DNA of 64,000 nucleotides, from NCBI RefSeq assembly GCF_014647435.1, contig NZ_BMPE01000004.1, forward strand, positions 145,109-209,108, in the 5' to 3' direction. Below the pieces are notes generated by a model that saw nothing but the letters and a program-made list of their open reading frames with translations, had not been told where the DNA came from and ran no database searches. The DNA comes from Deinococcus radiotolerans (lineage in GTDB: Bacteria; Deinococcota; Deinococci; Deinococcales; Deinococcaceae). Made by a program: the position numbers and the translations under genes. This document shows, one piece after another, positions 1 through 9,070 of the stretch (position 1 is the first letter of the stretch; each line of letters begins with the position of its first letter).

Positions 1-324
1 CACCTGCACGGGCGCGGGAGTGGCCGCGCGCGGAGTTTCGCGCTGTACGGGGACACGACCGGCGCGTACGACGAGCTGGGCCTGCCGGTACGGCGCGACT
101 GGGCCGCCGGGTACGCGGGCGCGCCGCTGGTCGCGTACGGACACACGCCGCACGCCACGCCCCGCTGGGTGGGGAACACCGTGAACATCGACACCGGCTG
201 CGCGTTCGGTGGGGCGCTGACCGCGCTGCGCTACCCGGAGCGGGAGACGCTCAGCGTTCCGGCCCGCGCCGTGTACGCCCAGCCGCCCCGGCCGCTTCCA
301 CCGGGCCAGCCGCCGCTGGCGTGA
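1..324 (+). CDS. Metallophosphoesterase, C-terminal fragment (PnkP/PrpE-like)
   Basis: The reading frame is open from base 1 to a TGA at 322-324, giving the last 107 residues of a protein that begins outside the window. It contains YGHTP, then [13 protein letters not shown], then [10 protein letters not shown]. This is the C-terminal signature of calcineurin-like phosphoesterases of the bis(5'-nucleosyl)-tetraphosphatase and polynucleotide kinase-phosphatase type, where the His of GHTP binds the dinuclear metal centre. Whether a kinase domain precedes it cannot be seen. The tail after the fold is proline-rich. Its 3' end overlaps the convergent EamA gene by 74 nt. Confidence 0.75.
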   Translation, partial: HLHGRGSGRARSFALYGDTTGAYDELGLPVRRDWAAGYAGAPLVAYGHTPHATPRWVGNTVNIDTGCAFGGALTALRYPERETLSVPARAVYAQPPRPLPPGQPPLA

Positions 325-1189
325 CCTTCGCGGGCCACTGGGCCAGCAGCGCGCCCGCCAGGATCAGCGTGCCCCCCAGCGCCGCGCCGGGCCCCGGCGT
401 CTCGCGCAGCACCGCGCCCGCCAGCAGCACCGTGAAGAGGGGCTCCAGGGTGCCCAGCAGGCTGGCGCGCGTCGCCCCCAGCCGCTGGATCGCGCCGTAC
501 AGGGTGGGCACCGCGATGATGGTGGGCAGCAGCGCCAGCGCCAGGATCGGCCCCCACTGCGCCGCCCCCTGCGGCACGCGGAACGTTCCGCCGAGCAGGC
601 CCAGCGCCGCGAACACCAGCCCGCTGATCAGCGCCATGTGCGCCGTGGCCGCCAGGGCACTCACGCCGCCCAGCAGCCGCTCACTGGCCACCAGGTACGT
701 GGCGTACAGCGCGCCCGCACCCGCCGCGAAACCCAGGCCCACGGCGTCCCGGTCCGCGGCGGACGGCAGGCCCACCACCAGGCCCAGCCCCACGCCCGCC
801 AGCGCCACCGCGCCCAGCTGCGTGCGGCGCGGCGCGCGGCCCAGCACCCACGACAGCAGAATCACGAACGCCGGCGCGAGGTACAGCAGCAGCGACGTCG
901 CGCCCGCCGAGACCCGCTCCAGCGCCCCGAAGTAACAGGTGGTCGCCAGGGTGTACAGCAGGCCCACGCCCAGCATCCGCGCCCGCTGCGCACCCGTGAC
1001 CCCGCGCGAACTGACCGGCAGCAGCAGCGCCGCCACAATCAGGAACCGCCAGCCCAGCGTCGTGAAGGACGCCAGCCCCGCCTGACCCGCCAGTTTCCCC
1101 CAGATGCCCAGCGTTCCGAACGCCGCCGCGGACGTCACGCCCAGCAGCACGCCCCGGCGGACATCCAGTTCCCCTGCCCCTCTGCTCAT
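251..1189 (-). CDS. EamA/DMT-family transporter
   Basis: This 312-aa protein has about ten hydrophobic segments in two similar halves, as in drug/metabolite (EamA) permeases. One half begins near residue 12 ([18 protein letters not shown]) and the second near residue 150. The substrate cannot be told from sequence. The ATG at 1189 lies 7 nt behind a TACCCT box (1197-1202 on this strand) with no Shine-Dalgarno, so the mRNA is probably leaderless. The last 25 residues are hydrophilic and are encoded in the overlap with the convergent phosphoesterase gene. Confidence 0.85.
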   Translation of the reverse strand: MSRGAGELDVRRGVLLGVTSAAAFGTLGIWGKLAGQAGLASFTTLGWRFLIVAALLLPVSSRGVTGAQRARMLGVGLLYTLATTCYFGALERVSAGATSLLLYLAPAFVILLSWVLGRAPRRTQLGAVALAGVGLGLVVGLPSAADRDAVGLGFAAGAGALYATYLVASERLLGGVSALAATAHMALISGLVFAALGLLGGTFRVPQGAAQWGPILALALLPTIIAVPTLYGAIQRLGATRASLLGTLEPLFTVLLAGAVLRETPGPGAALGGTLILAGALLAQWPAKVTPAAAGPVEAAGAAGRTRRGPER

Positions 1190-1247
1190 CCGCCCGAGGG
1201 TACTGCCTCACCGTTGCCCGGGCACGGGTCGCGCTAGCCTGAGGCAC

Positions 1248-1388
1248 GTGATGCGGCTTCCGTCTGTTTCGTCGACAACCCGGAACGGCACCGAGTCGTC
1301 AACTCCACGCCCGGAACCCGCGCGGCTCCTGCTCGCTCCGCTCGGTCCCAATCAGCGCGGTGCGCCGATCGGGACGGATGCTGGATGA
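1248..1388 (+). CDS. Possible short reading frame coupled to priA
   Basis: A GTG at 1248 (or ATG at 1251) lies 7 nt behind a TAGCCT box at 1235-1240, the spacing shared by the leaderless genes of this window. It opens a 46-codon frame that ends in a TGA overlapping the priA start codon as ATGA (1385-1388). priA has neither a visible Shine-Dalgarno nor a correctly spaced TAnnnT box, so coupled translation would explain its expression. The peptide is Ser/Pro/Arg-rich and I recognise no family. It may be only an untranslated leader. Confidence 0.35.
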   Translation: MMRLPSVSSTTRNGTESSTPRPEPARLLLAPLGPNQRGAPIGTDAG

Positions 1389-3901
1389 CCCCACCCGCCG
1401 CCCCCTCTCTGGAATCCTGGCTGGTGGTCGTGAATCTGCCCATTGGGCCGTGTGATTTCGCCCCGCCGCACGGCTGGACGGGCGCGGCGCCGCTGGGCTG
1501 TCGGGTGCTGGTGCCGTGGCGCGGCGCGCTGGAGGTCGGACTGGTCGTCGGGAGCGGCGACGGACGCGGCGGGCACCGATTGCGGGAGCCCGTGCACGTC
1601 CTCGACGACCCCGATGGCCCCTGGGTGACCCCGGCGACCGCAGCCGGCGTGCAGGGCTGGGCGGCGGACGCCCGCATTCCCGCCGGGCTGATCTGGGGGG
1701 ACCTGCTGGGCGTGGGCTGGCAGGCTGAGGTGACGCACATGGTCCGCGCGGTGGAGGGCGCGAACCTGAGCATGTTCGCGCGCCGCCCGCCCACTGAACG
1801 CTGGACGGACGCGGGCGCGTTCCCGGACGCGCTGCTGGACGCCATCCGCGAGCAGGGCCTGCTGGAGGAACGCTTCACGCCCCGCCCCCGCATGCGCGGC
1901 GCGGTCGCCGCCCGCCCCCTGGACGAGGTGCCACTCGCCAGCCGCACCGCGACGGTCCTGAGGGCCGTGACCCCCGCCCCGGGGGGCCTGACGGCGAAGC
2001 AGGCACAGGCCGCCGCGTGGCTCTCAGCGCACGGCCCCTGCGACACGCTGAGCGGCTGGGCGAAGGGCGCGGGGGTGAGCAGCGGCGTGGTCACGGCGGC
2101 CCTGAACGCGGGCGGCGCCGAGTACACGCTGGTCGATGCCCCCCCGCCGCCCGCCTGGACGTGGCTGCACGAGCACGGCCCGGTGGACACGTACGCCGCG
2201 TGGGCGAACAGTGCCTCGGCGGACGGGGTGCCGCTGACCCCCACGCAGGCGGGCACGCTGGCCCTGCGCGGCTGGGCCGACACGATCGAGGTGCCGCAGC
2301 CCCCACCCGCCCTGCCGGAACCGTACCCGCAACCCGACCCCGCCGGGGCGCCCGACCCGCTGCCGGAGGCGCCGGTGTGGCGGCTGCACGGTGGCCGCGC
2401 CCGCGCGCGCTTCGCGCTGCTCGCCCCGCGCGTCACGCGGCTGCTCACGCAGGGGCGGGGCGTGCTGGTCCTGGCACCAGACCACGCGACGCTGCGCCGC
2501 GCCTGGGAGGGCCTCTCCGGCCTCGCCGCGCACGCGGGCACGGGGGCGGCGCAGCTCAGCGGCACCCTCAGCGAGCCGCAGCGCGCCCACACCTGGCAGC
2601 TCATCCGCACGGGCGCGGCCCGGCTCGTCATCGGCAGCGGGCACGCGCTGGCCGCCCCGCTGGACGACCTCGCGCTGATCGTCGTGCTGGAGGAGGCCAG
2701 CGACGCGCACAAACTCCTGAGTGGCAGCCGCGCGTTCCTGCCCGACCTCGCCACGCGCATCGCCGCCGCGCACGACGCCGCCCTGGCCCTGGTGGGCACC
2801 ACGCCCGCCGCCGAGAGCGTCCCCCACCCCGGCGCGGTCCTCCCCCCGCCGCGCGCCCGCGTGCACGTCGTGGACTACGCCAACCCGCCCGAGCAGGCCG
2901 AACTGGGTCCGCTGTCCAGCGTGCACCTGCGCCTCGGGGACCAGGGCTACCCGCTCAGTCACGACCTCGCCCGGGTGCTGCGGCAGGTGCAGGAACGCGG
3001 CCGTCAGGCGGCCCTGCTCGCGCCCCGGCGTGGGTACAGCGCCCTGCTGCGCTGCCCCAGCTGCGACCACACCCCGCAGTGCCGCAACTGCGACGTGCCG
3101 CTGCGCTTCCACCGCGAGGGGCGGCAGCTCACCTGCCACCAGTGCGGGTACCACCAACCCATCCCCGAACGCTGCGATCAGTGCGGCGACCCCATGTGGC
3201 AGGCGCGTGGCCCCGGCACCGAATGGATCGCGCAGGAGGTGCAGAAACTCCTCCCCGGCTTCCCCGTCTACCGCCTCGACCGGGACCGCCAGGACGACCT
3301 GACGCCCCTGATGCGCGGCGAGAGTGGCGTCGTCATCGGCACGCAACTCCTGCTGTCCCACGAGCCACCGCCGGACCTCGCGCTGATCGGAGTCACCCTG
3401 GCCGACACGTGGCTGAACGTCAGCGACTTCCGCGCCTCGGAGCGCTACCACCGCCTGCTGCGCCAGCTCGCCGAGTGGCACCCCACCCGCGCCCCCATGC
3501 TGCTCGTGCAGACCTTCCAGGCGGACCACCCCGCCCTGAAAGTCATGGTGGACGGCCGCGACACCCTCGCGTACCCCGCCGCCGAGGAACGCGCCCGCGC
3601 CGCCCTGAACTACCCCCCGCACGCCCGCCTCGCGCAGATCGAGATCAGCGCCCGCGACCAGCACCGGGCCCAGACCGCCGCGCAGGACCTCGCTGACGCC
3701 CTCCACGGCGCCGGCGCCACCGCCCACGAGGTCCTCGGACCCGCGCCCAGTCCCGTCGCCCGGGTGCGCGGTGTGTATCCCTACCACCTCTTCCTGCGCG
3801 CCCGGAACGACACCCGCCTCGGCGAACTCCTGCGCATCCTCGACACCCGCACCTGGAAAGCCAAGATCCGCGTGGACGTGAATCCCAGAGGCGGGCTGTA
3901 G
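1385..3901 (+). CDS. priA: Primosomal protein N' lacking helicase motifs
   Basis: PriA recognises stalled or recombined forks and helps reload the replicative helicase. This 838-aa protein keeps the eight-cysteine zinc module (CPSC, CRNC, CHQC, CDQC pairs, about residues 557-600) and the PriA-like C-terminal domain. The helicase lobes are degenerate. Where PriA normally has LHGVTGSGKTEVY the sequence reads LHGGRARARF (from residue 334), the DEEH box reads LEEASD (435-440), and the QVAGRAGR arginine motif has become QLAEWHPTR. ATP-driven unwinding is therefore not expected. I recall D. radiodurans PriA being reported as a pseudohelicase. The start overlaps the stop of a short upstream frame. 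Confidence 0.95.
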   Translation: MTPPAAPSLESWLVVVNLPIGPCDFAPPHGWTGAAPLGCRVLVPWRGALEVGLVVGSGDGRGGHRLREPVHVLDDPDGPWVTPATAAGVQGWAADARIPAGLIWGDLLGVGWQAEVTHMVRAVEGANLSMFARRPPTERWTDAGAFPDALLDAIREQGLLEERFTPRPRMRGAVAARPLDEVPLASRTATVLRAVTPAPGGLTAKQAQAAAWLSAHGPCDTLSGWAKGAGVSSGVVTAALNAGGAEYTLVDAPPPPAWTWLHEHGPVDTYAAWANSASADGVPLTPTQAGTLALRGWADTIEVPQPPPALPEPYPQPDPAGAPDPLPEAPVWRLHGGRARARFALLAPRVTRLLTQGRGVLVLAPDHATLRRAWEGLSGLAAHAGTGAAQLSGTLSEPQRAHTWQLIRTGAARLVIGSGHALAAPLDDLALIVVLEEASDAHKLLSGSRAFLPDLATRIAAAHDAALALVGTTPAAESVPHPGAVLPPPRARVHVVDYANPPEQAELGPLSSVHLRLGDQGYPLSHDLARVLRQVQERGRQAALLAPRRGYSALLRCPSCDHTPQCRNCDVPLRFHREGRQLTCHQCGYHQPIPERCDQCGDPMWQARGPGTEWIAQEVQKLLPGFPVYRLDRDRQDDLTPLMRGESGVVIGTQLLLSHEPPPDLALIGVTLADTWLNVSDFRASERYHRLLRQLAEWHPTRAPMLLVQTFQADHPALKVMVDGRDTLAYPAAEERARAALNYPPHARLAQIEISARDQHRAQTAAQDLADALHGAGATAHEVLGPAPSPVARVRGVYPYHLFLRARNDTRLGELLRILDTRTWKAKIRVDVNPRGGL

Positions 3902-3955
3902 GCAACGTCAGTCCAGCAGCGCGAACCCGCTTCAGTTCACCCAGGGAAGATTGAC

Positions 3956-4204
3956 ATGAACATTGGGATCAAGGTCGTTTATCAGGATTCAACCGCCATC
4001 ATCTTCGAGTCCCCGCTGCGCGCGTATCCCAGTCTGGCCATTCAGGGTGATCGTCTGGCCCTGCTGGCTATCAGAACGCAGGAGGTTCTCGACTCGCTCC
4101 GACGGGGAGAGATCAGCGAGGAGAGCCTTGACCTGCTGGAGAACGTGGCGGACACCTTGACTCACATTGATCAGCTGTACCGGGAACACGGCGAGCGTTC
4201 ATAG
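3956..4204 (+). CDS. Small conserved-looking hypothetical protein (possibly DUF6959-like)
   Basis: This 82-aa soluble protein is encoded 54 nt after priA, with a modest Shine-Dalgarno (GGGAAG) 5 nt before the ATG. The N-terminal half has a beta-rich pattern ([13 protein letters not shown]) followed by YPSLAIQGD, and the C-terminal half is helical and acidic. The RxxPSLxIQGD pattern reminds me of the short DUF6959 proteins, but I cannot confirm this. Codon use is less GC-rich than in its neighbours. It ends 1 nt before the convergent ABC transporter gene. Confidence 0.6.
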
Positions 4205-4205
4205 C

Positions 4206-5966
4206 TCAACCTGTCACCTCGGGTACAGGTTCGCCGCCCATCTGGCGTTCCAGGGTGGCGTACGCGCCGCCGCGCCTGCGGAGGGTGTCGGGGTGGCCGT
4301 CCTCGACGATGACGCCGCCTGCGAGGACGATGACGCGGTCGGCGGTGCGGGCGAGGCTGGGGCGGTGCGTGACAATCAGCGCGGTGCGGCCGCGCGTGAG
4401 TTCGTCCAGCGCGGCGACGACCTGGGTTTCGCTCTCGGCGTCCACGGCGCTGGTGGGTTCGTCGAGCAGCAGCAGGGTGGGCTGGGCCAGCAGCGTGCGG
4501 GCGATGGAGAGCCGCTGGCGCTGCCCGCCGCTGAGGCGCACGCCGCGTTCCCCCACGACCGTCTGAAGGCCCTCGGGGAGCGCGTGGACGAAGGTGTGGG
4601 CGTGCGCGGCGCGCAGGGCCGCCTCGACCTCGGCGTCAGTGGCGTCCGGGCGGGCGTAACGGACGTTGTTCAGCACGGTGTCGTGGAACAGGAAGGTGTC
4701 CTGCGCCATGACGGCGGCGTTCTCGCGCAGGCTGCGCAGCGTGAGGTCCCGCAGGTCGTGCCCGTCGAGTGTAACGAGGCCCTCTTGCGGATCGAAGGTG
4801 CGGGTGACGAGGGCGAGGAGGGTGCTCTTGCCCGCGCCACTCTCGCCAAGGAGGGCGACGCGCTGTCCGGCCGGGATGTGCAGTGTCACGTCCCGCAGGA
4901 TGGGCCGGGCCGGGTCGTACCCGAAGGTGACTCCCTCGAAGCGCAGGTCGCCCCGCACGGGCTGCAGCAGGGGCCGGGCACCGGGCCGGTCCTGCACGGG
5001 GACGGGCGCGTCGAGTACCTCGAACACCCGCCGCCCGCTCGCCTCGGCCCGCTGGAGCAGGTCGCCGATGTTCACGAGGTCGTCGATGGGGCCATAGAAG
5101 TACCGCCCGTACCCCCGGTACGCGAGCAGGCCGCCGAGCGTGAACTGCCCAGCCATGATCAGCCACGCGCCGCCGCCCAGCATGATCACGTTCCCTAGGT
5201 TCCCCACGAAGCGCGCGCGGGGGAAGGCGCGGTTGCGGATGGTCACGGCCTTCACGCCCTCGGCGTACAGGTCATCCCCGAGGGCGCGGATGCGGTCGGC
5301 CTCGGCGTCCTCGCGCGCGAAGCCCTGCACCACGCGGATGCCGCTCAGGCGGTCCGTGATCAGCGCGCTCAGGTCCCCCAGGCGGGCGCGCGCCGCGCGG
5401 TACGCGGGCCGCACCGTGCGGGCGTAGCGGCGCAGCATCAGCGCCACGGCGATCATCGGCAGGGTCGTCAGAACGCCCAGCAGCGGCTGCAGCGCAATGA
5501 AGATGCCAATTACCCCGATCAGGCGCAGGGCGTTCGCCAGCACGGCGTCCGTGCCACGCACCAGCACGTCCTGCAGCGCGTCCACGTCCCCGGTCACGCG
5601 GGCGATCAGGTCCCCGGTGCGCTGCCCCTCGAAGTACGCCGCCGACTGCCCCTGCAACTTCCGGTACAGGGTGAGGCGCAGGTCGCGCGTGAACGCCTGC
5701 CCGGCCCGCTCCAGCAGCAGCCCCCGCCACGCGGACAGCGCCTGCTGCACGCCGAACACCGCCACCAGCAGGACCAGCTGCCACCCGATGAACGTCCAGT
5801 CGCGGTTCGCGATCCCGTGGTCCACCACGCGGATCCACACGAGCGGCGGGTATAGTTCCGCCGCCACGCTCCCCAGCAGCAGCAGCAGCCCCACGGTCAC
5901 CGTGCGGCGGTACGGACTGAGCAGCCCGTACAGGCGGCGCAACACGGACGGGGAGGAGGCAGGCAT
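4206..5966 (-). CDS. ABC transporter, fused permease and ATPase
   Basis: This 586-aa half-exporter joins a six-helix transmembrane domain (about residues 1-310) to a nucleotide-binding domain. The ATPase shows Walker A GESGAGKST, Q-loop region, signature LSGGQRQRLSIAR, Walker B LLLLDEPTSA and the H-loop THRPS. It resembles MsbA/LmrA-type homodimeric exporters of lipids or drugs; the substrate is unknown. I chose the ATG at 5966 because a TAGCCT box (5974-5979 on this strand) lies 7 nt upstream, as for other leaderless genes here. Longer in-frame starts add an Arg-rich stretch with no family counterpart. It diverges from the G3E GTPase gene. Confidence 0.93.
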   Translation of the reverse strand: MPASSPSVLRRLYGLLSPYRRTVTVGLLLLLGSVAAELYPPLVWIRVVDHGIANRDWTFIGWQLVLLVAVFGVQQALSAWRGLLLERAGQAFTRDLRLTLYRKLQGQSAAYFEGQRTGDLIARVTGDVDALQDVLVRGTDAVLANALRLIGVIGIFIALQPLLGVLTTLPMIAVALMLRRYARTVRPAYRAARARLGDLSALITDRLSGIRVVQGFAREDAEADRIRALGDDLYAEGVKAVTIRNRAFPRARFVGNLGNVIMLGGGAWLIMAGQFTLGGLLAYRGYGRYFYGPIDDLVNIGDLLQRAEASGRRVFEVLDAPVPVQDRPGARPLLQPVRGDLRFEGVTFGYDPARPILRDVTLHIPAGQRVALLGESGAGKSTLLALVTRTFDPQEGLVTLDGHDLRDLTLRSLRENAAVMAQDTFLFHDTVLNNVRYARPDATDAEVEAALRAAHAHTFVHALPEGLQTVVGERGVRLSGGQRQRLSIARTLLAQPTLLLLDEPTSAVDAESETQVVAALDELTRGRTALIVTHRPSLARTADRVIVLAGGVIVEDGHPDTLRRRGGAYATLERQMGGEPVPEVTG

Positions 5967-6062
5967 GGGCCCGAGGCTACGCCACCCGCGCGCCCGCACC
6001 TGTGAGGAGTCCCGCCTTCCCCGTTCCATTTCCCGCGTCGGTCACCTCGTATGCTGCGCGGC

Positions 6063-7028
6063 ATGACGAGTGCGCGGCCGGATGACCGGATTCCTGTGGT
6101 GGTGGTGGGCGGCTTTCTGGGGGCCGGGAAGACGACGCTGGTGAATCACCTGATCCGGTCGCTGCCGCACCGGCTGGGTGTAATCGTGAACGAGTTCGGC
6201 GCGCAGGGCGTGGACGGCAGCCTGATCGAGCGGCTGCAGGACGACGTGACGGAACTGACCGCCGGGTGCCTGTGCTGCACGGGCCGCGATGACCTGCTGC
6301 GCGCGCTGGTGACGATTGCCATGCGGGAGCAGAAACCGGACGCGGTGATCGTGGAACTTTCGGGGGTGGCAGACCCGACGCCGGTCCTGACGACGCTGCT
6401 GGAACGTTCGGTGCGCGCGGCGTTCCGCGTGACGACGCTGGTGGCGGTCGTGGACGCCCGGCACGCCCTCCAGACGCTGCGGGAGCATCCGGAGGCCGCG
6501 CGGCAGCTGGCGTACGCGAACGTGGTCGTGCTGAACAAGACCGACCTGGCCGACCCGGCTTTGCTGGACCACGCGCAGGGCGTGCTGCGCGGCGTGAACC
6601 CGCTGGCGGACATCAAGCGTGTGGAGCAGGGCCAGATTGACGCGGAAGCGCTGCTGGCCCGCGACGATTTCGACCCGCGCGTGCTGGACGGCGTGGATAC
6701 CCGCGCGGCGCACACGCCGGGCCTGAAGTCCTTCACGCTGCGCGCCGACCGCCCCCTGGACCCGTACGCGTGGCAGCGCTTCATGACCGACTACCTGCTG
6801 TCCCGCCCGGCGGAGGTCCTGCGCGCCAAGGGGTTCCTCGACCTGTTCGGGTACCCGCAGCGCATCCTGTTCCAGGCGGTACGCGACCTGTTCACCGCCG
6901 ACGCCTGGGAGGCTGGTGACGGCACCTCCGAACTCGTGGTGATTGGCCGTGGCCTCGACCGCGCGGAATTCGAGGCCGCATGGGCCGCGTGCCTGACGCC
7001 CGACCCCCACGACCTCATCCCGGACTGA
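6063..7028 (+). CDS. G3E-family GTPase (CobW/YjiA-like)
   Basis: The protein has 321 aa. It shows the P-loop GGFLGAGKTTLVNHL near the N-terminus, the metal-binding GCLCC motif of the COG0523 family, VELSGVADP as switch region and NKTD for guanine specificity. Family members act as zinc or cobalamin metallochaperones that use GTP hydrolysis to hand over metal; which metal is unknown here. The C-terminal CobW domain follows. The ATG at 6063 lies 7 nt behind TATGCT (6050-6055); an upstream in-frame ATG at 6051 is inside that box and unlikely to be used. Confidence 0.92.
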   Translation: MTSARPDDRIPVVVVGGFLGAGKTTLVNHLIRSLPHRLGVIVNEFGAQGVDGSLIERLQDDVTELTAGCLCCTGRDDLLRALVTIAMREQKPDAVIVELSGVADPTPVLTTLLERSVRAAFRVTTLVAVVDARHALQTLREHPEAARQLAYANVVVLNKTDLADPALLDHAQGVLRGVNPLADIKRVEQGQIDAEALLARDDFDPRVLDGVDTRAAHTPGLKSFTLRADRPLDPYAWQRFMTDYLLSRPAEVLRAKGFLDLFGYPQRILFQAVRDLFTADAWEAGDGTSELVVIGRGLDRAEFEAAWAACLTPDPHDLIPD

Positions 7029-7036
7029 ATCAGAAA

Positions 7037-7060
7037 GAGGCCCCTGCGATAAGGGGCCTC
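7037..7060. terminator. Hairpin between convergent genes
   Basis: GAGGCCCCT pairs with AGGGGCCTC across a 6-nt loop, 9 nt after the GTPase stop and before the convergent TPR gene. The pyrimidine-rich tail is weak on both sides, so it may act in both directions. Confidence 0.75.
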
Positions 7061-7073
7061 CTTCCTTCTGGCG

Positions 7074-8237
7074 TTACTTGCCCTGCTGGGCGAGTTTCAG
7101 GTAGTAGGCGCTGCTCTTGTCGATGGGGTCCAGCGCGACGGCCTGGGTGTACGCGGCGGCCGCGCCGGGGTAGTCCTTGCGTTCGTAGCGGGTGCGGCCC
7201 AGCCACGCCCAGGCCTTGGCGTACCTGGGGTTCTGGGTGGTGGCAGCCTGGAAGCCCGCTTCAGCGGCCGCCTTGTTCCCGGCGGCGTACTTGGCGTAGG
7301 CGTCGCGGTAGGTGCGGACCGCTTGGAGGCCGTACGTCTGCGCTTCCTGGGCTAGGGCGAGGTTGTACCTGTCGCTGGCGGTCGCGCCGGGCAGGGCACC
7401 CAGGGCCGTATACGCGTCCAGGGCGGCCTGGGTGTTGTTCAGCTCCAGCGCGAGGCGGCCGGCTTCGCGATGCGCGTCCGCGAAGTTGGGGGCGCTGCGG
7501 GCGGCCTCCTGGAATCCGGCGAGGGCCTGCGCCTTGCGCCCGGCGTCCAGGTCGCCGTACGCGCGGCTGAAGGTGCGGGTGGCGGCGGGACCGTACTGCG
7601 CGGCCTTGTCGGTCAGCGAGCGGAAGTACGTGAGGGTCTTGTCGCCGGGGTTCAGCGTCAGCGCGCGGTCGTACAGGGTGCGGGCCTGGGTGTACTGACC
7701 GGCTTCCAGCGCAGTGCGGGCGGCCCAGGTGGCGCAGGGGGCGCTGGCGGGGTCGAAGGTCAGGCAGGTGTCGAAGAACTTCGCGGCCTGATCGGGCTGG
7801 TTGCGGGTGTACGCGGCGTACCCGAGGTTGTACTGGACCGTGGCGGCGCTCTTCGCCTCAGGAGTGTTGCGCGCGGCGTTCGGGGCCGCCTGGAAGTAGG
7901 CGGTCCAGGCGAGTTCCGCCTGTTTCCAGAAGCCAACCTCGGTGTAGATGGCGGCGCGGAGTTTCAGGTACTCGGGGTTGCCGGGCGCAGCGGCGACGGC
8001 GGCCTCGGCGGCGGCGGCGGCCTGCTTCCAGAGGGTCTGGTCTATATTCGCGCTGTCCTTGGGGTAGGTGGCGCGGGCCTTGTCGGCCAGGGCACGGGCG
8101 TCGGCGGCGAGCGCGGCGGGCGTCTGCGTGGTCGTGCTGGTCTGCGTGGTGTCGGTCTGAGCCGTCTGTGCAGAGGCGAGTTGCAAAGGCGCGGTCAGGG
8201 CCAGGGTGGCGGTCAGGGTCAGTAGGTTGAGTCGCAT
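7074..8237 (-). CDS. Exported tetratricopeptide-repeat protein
   Basis: This 387-aa protein begins with a Sec signal peptide (MRLNLLTLTATLALTAPL, predicted cleavage after QLASA near residue 23). A Thr/Gln-rich linker and about eight TPR-like helical pairs follow, including AWAWLGRTRYERKDYPGAAAAY near the C-terminus. TPR arrays are protein-binding scaffolds; the partner is unknown. AAGGAG precedes the ATG, so this gene has a conventional leader. A single TTCCCT motif upstream lies in the wrong orientation and has no partner repeat. Confidence 0.85.
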   Translation of the reverse strand: MRLNLLTLTATLALTAPLQLASAQTAQTDTTQTSTTTQTPAALAADARALADKARATYPKDSANIDQTLWKQAAAAAEAAVAAAPGNPEYLKLRAAIYTEVGFWKQAELAWTAYFQAAPNAARNTPEAKSAATVQYNLGYAAYTRNQPDQAAKFFDTCLTFDPASAPCATWAARTALEAGQYTQARTLYDRALTLNPGDKTLTYFRSLTDKAAQYGPAATRTFSRAYGDLDAGRKAQALAGFQEAARSAPNFADAHREAGRLALELNNTQAALDAYTALGALPGATASDRYNLALAQEAQTYGLQAVRTYRDAYAKYAAGNKAAAEAGFQAATTQNPRYAKAWAWLGRTRYERKDYPGAAAAYTQAVALDPIDKSSAYYLKLAQQGK

Positions 8238-8416
8238 GAGGGGCTCCTTGAATGCAGGACGGGGCTTGAGGGTCGTCTGGTCATGTGAGCAGGTCAGCCT
8301 GACGCTGGGGGGCCGGATTCCCTAAGGCGCACTTCACGCTTCACCTACCCGTCTGCGGGCATCTGGAAGGCAGGGCAGGGTCGCTTCTGGGGGCGTTCTG
8401 GTAAAACAGGAGCATT

Positions 8417-9070
8417 GTGAGCGACCCTGCCTCCCCCCGCGTGTACCCCCTGCGCCTGTACGGTGACCCCGTCCTGCGCCGCAAGGCCAAACCCCTCCAG
8501 GCGACCGACACCCTGACCGTCCCGGGCTTTGAGCCGCAGACGGTGCGTCAGGTGGCGGACACCATGCTGGAAACGATGTTCGAGGCGCACGGCGTGGGGC
8601 TGGCCGCGCCGCAGATCGGCCTACCCGTGCGAATGTTCGTGGCGGTCGAGTACGAGGACGACGAGGAGGAGAACGAGGGTCAGGAGAAGCCCCTGAAGTC
8701 CCGCGTGCTGCGTGATTTCGTGATGCTCAACCCGGTGCTGCGGGTCATCGACAAGAAGAAGGACCGTTCGTACCAGGAGGGCTGCCTGAGCATTCCCGGC
8801 ATCTACGAGGAAGGCGTGCCGCGCGCCCGCGCCGTGCAGGTGAGCTACACCGACCTGGACGGCGTGGCCCGCGTGATCGAGGCGGATGATTTCCTGGCGC
8901 GGGTGTTCCAGCACGAGGCCGACCACCTGGACGGCGTGCTGTTCCTGGACCGCCTGCCCGCCGAGGTGACCGAGGATTACCGCAAGGAGCTGCTGGCGAT
9001 CCAGCAGAAGTCCCGCACGTTCCTGAACGATCTGGCCGCGCACGAGCGGCAACGCAAGGCGGGCCTTTGA
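8417..9070 (+). CDS. def: Peptide deformylase
   Basis: Peptide deformylase removes the formyl group from nascent N-terminal methionine using an active-site metal. The 217-aa protein carries all three motifs: GVGLAAPQIG, EGCLSIPG with the metal cysteine, and QHEADHLDG with the HExxH-type histidines and catalytic glutamate. An acidic insertion of about 15 residues (EYEDDEEENEGQ) lies between the first two motifs and lengthens it relative to the usual 170-190 aa. The GTG start has AGGAG 4 nt upstream. The stop overlaps the start of fmt, so the two formyl-cycle genes are coupled. Confidence 0.97.
   Translation: MSDPASPRVYPLRLYGDPVLRRKAKPLQATDTLTVPGFEPQTVRQVADTMLETMFEAHGVGLAAPQIGLPVRMFVAVEYEDDEEENEGQEKPLKSRVLRDFVMLNPVLRVIDKKKDRSYQEGCLSIPGIYEEGVPRARAVQVSYTDLDGVARVIEADDFLARVFQHEADHLDGVLFLDRLPAEVTEDYRKELLAIQQKSRTFLNDLAAHERQRKAGL

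Noticed and set aside
8310..8322. TTCCCT near the TPR gene as a target of the BTAD regulator
   Set aside because: Only one copy is present and it lies on the strand opposite to the gene's transcription.
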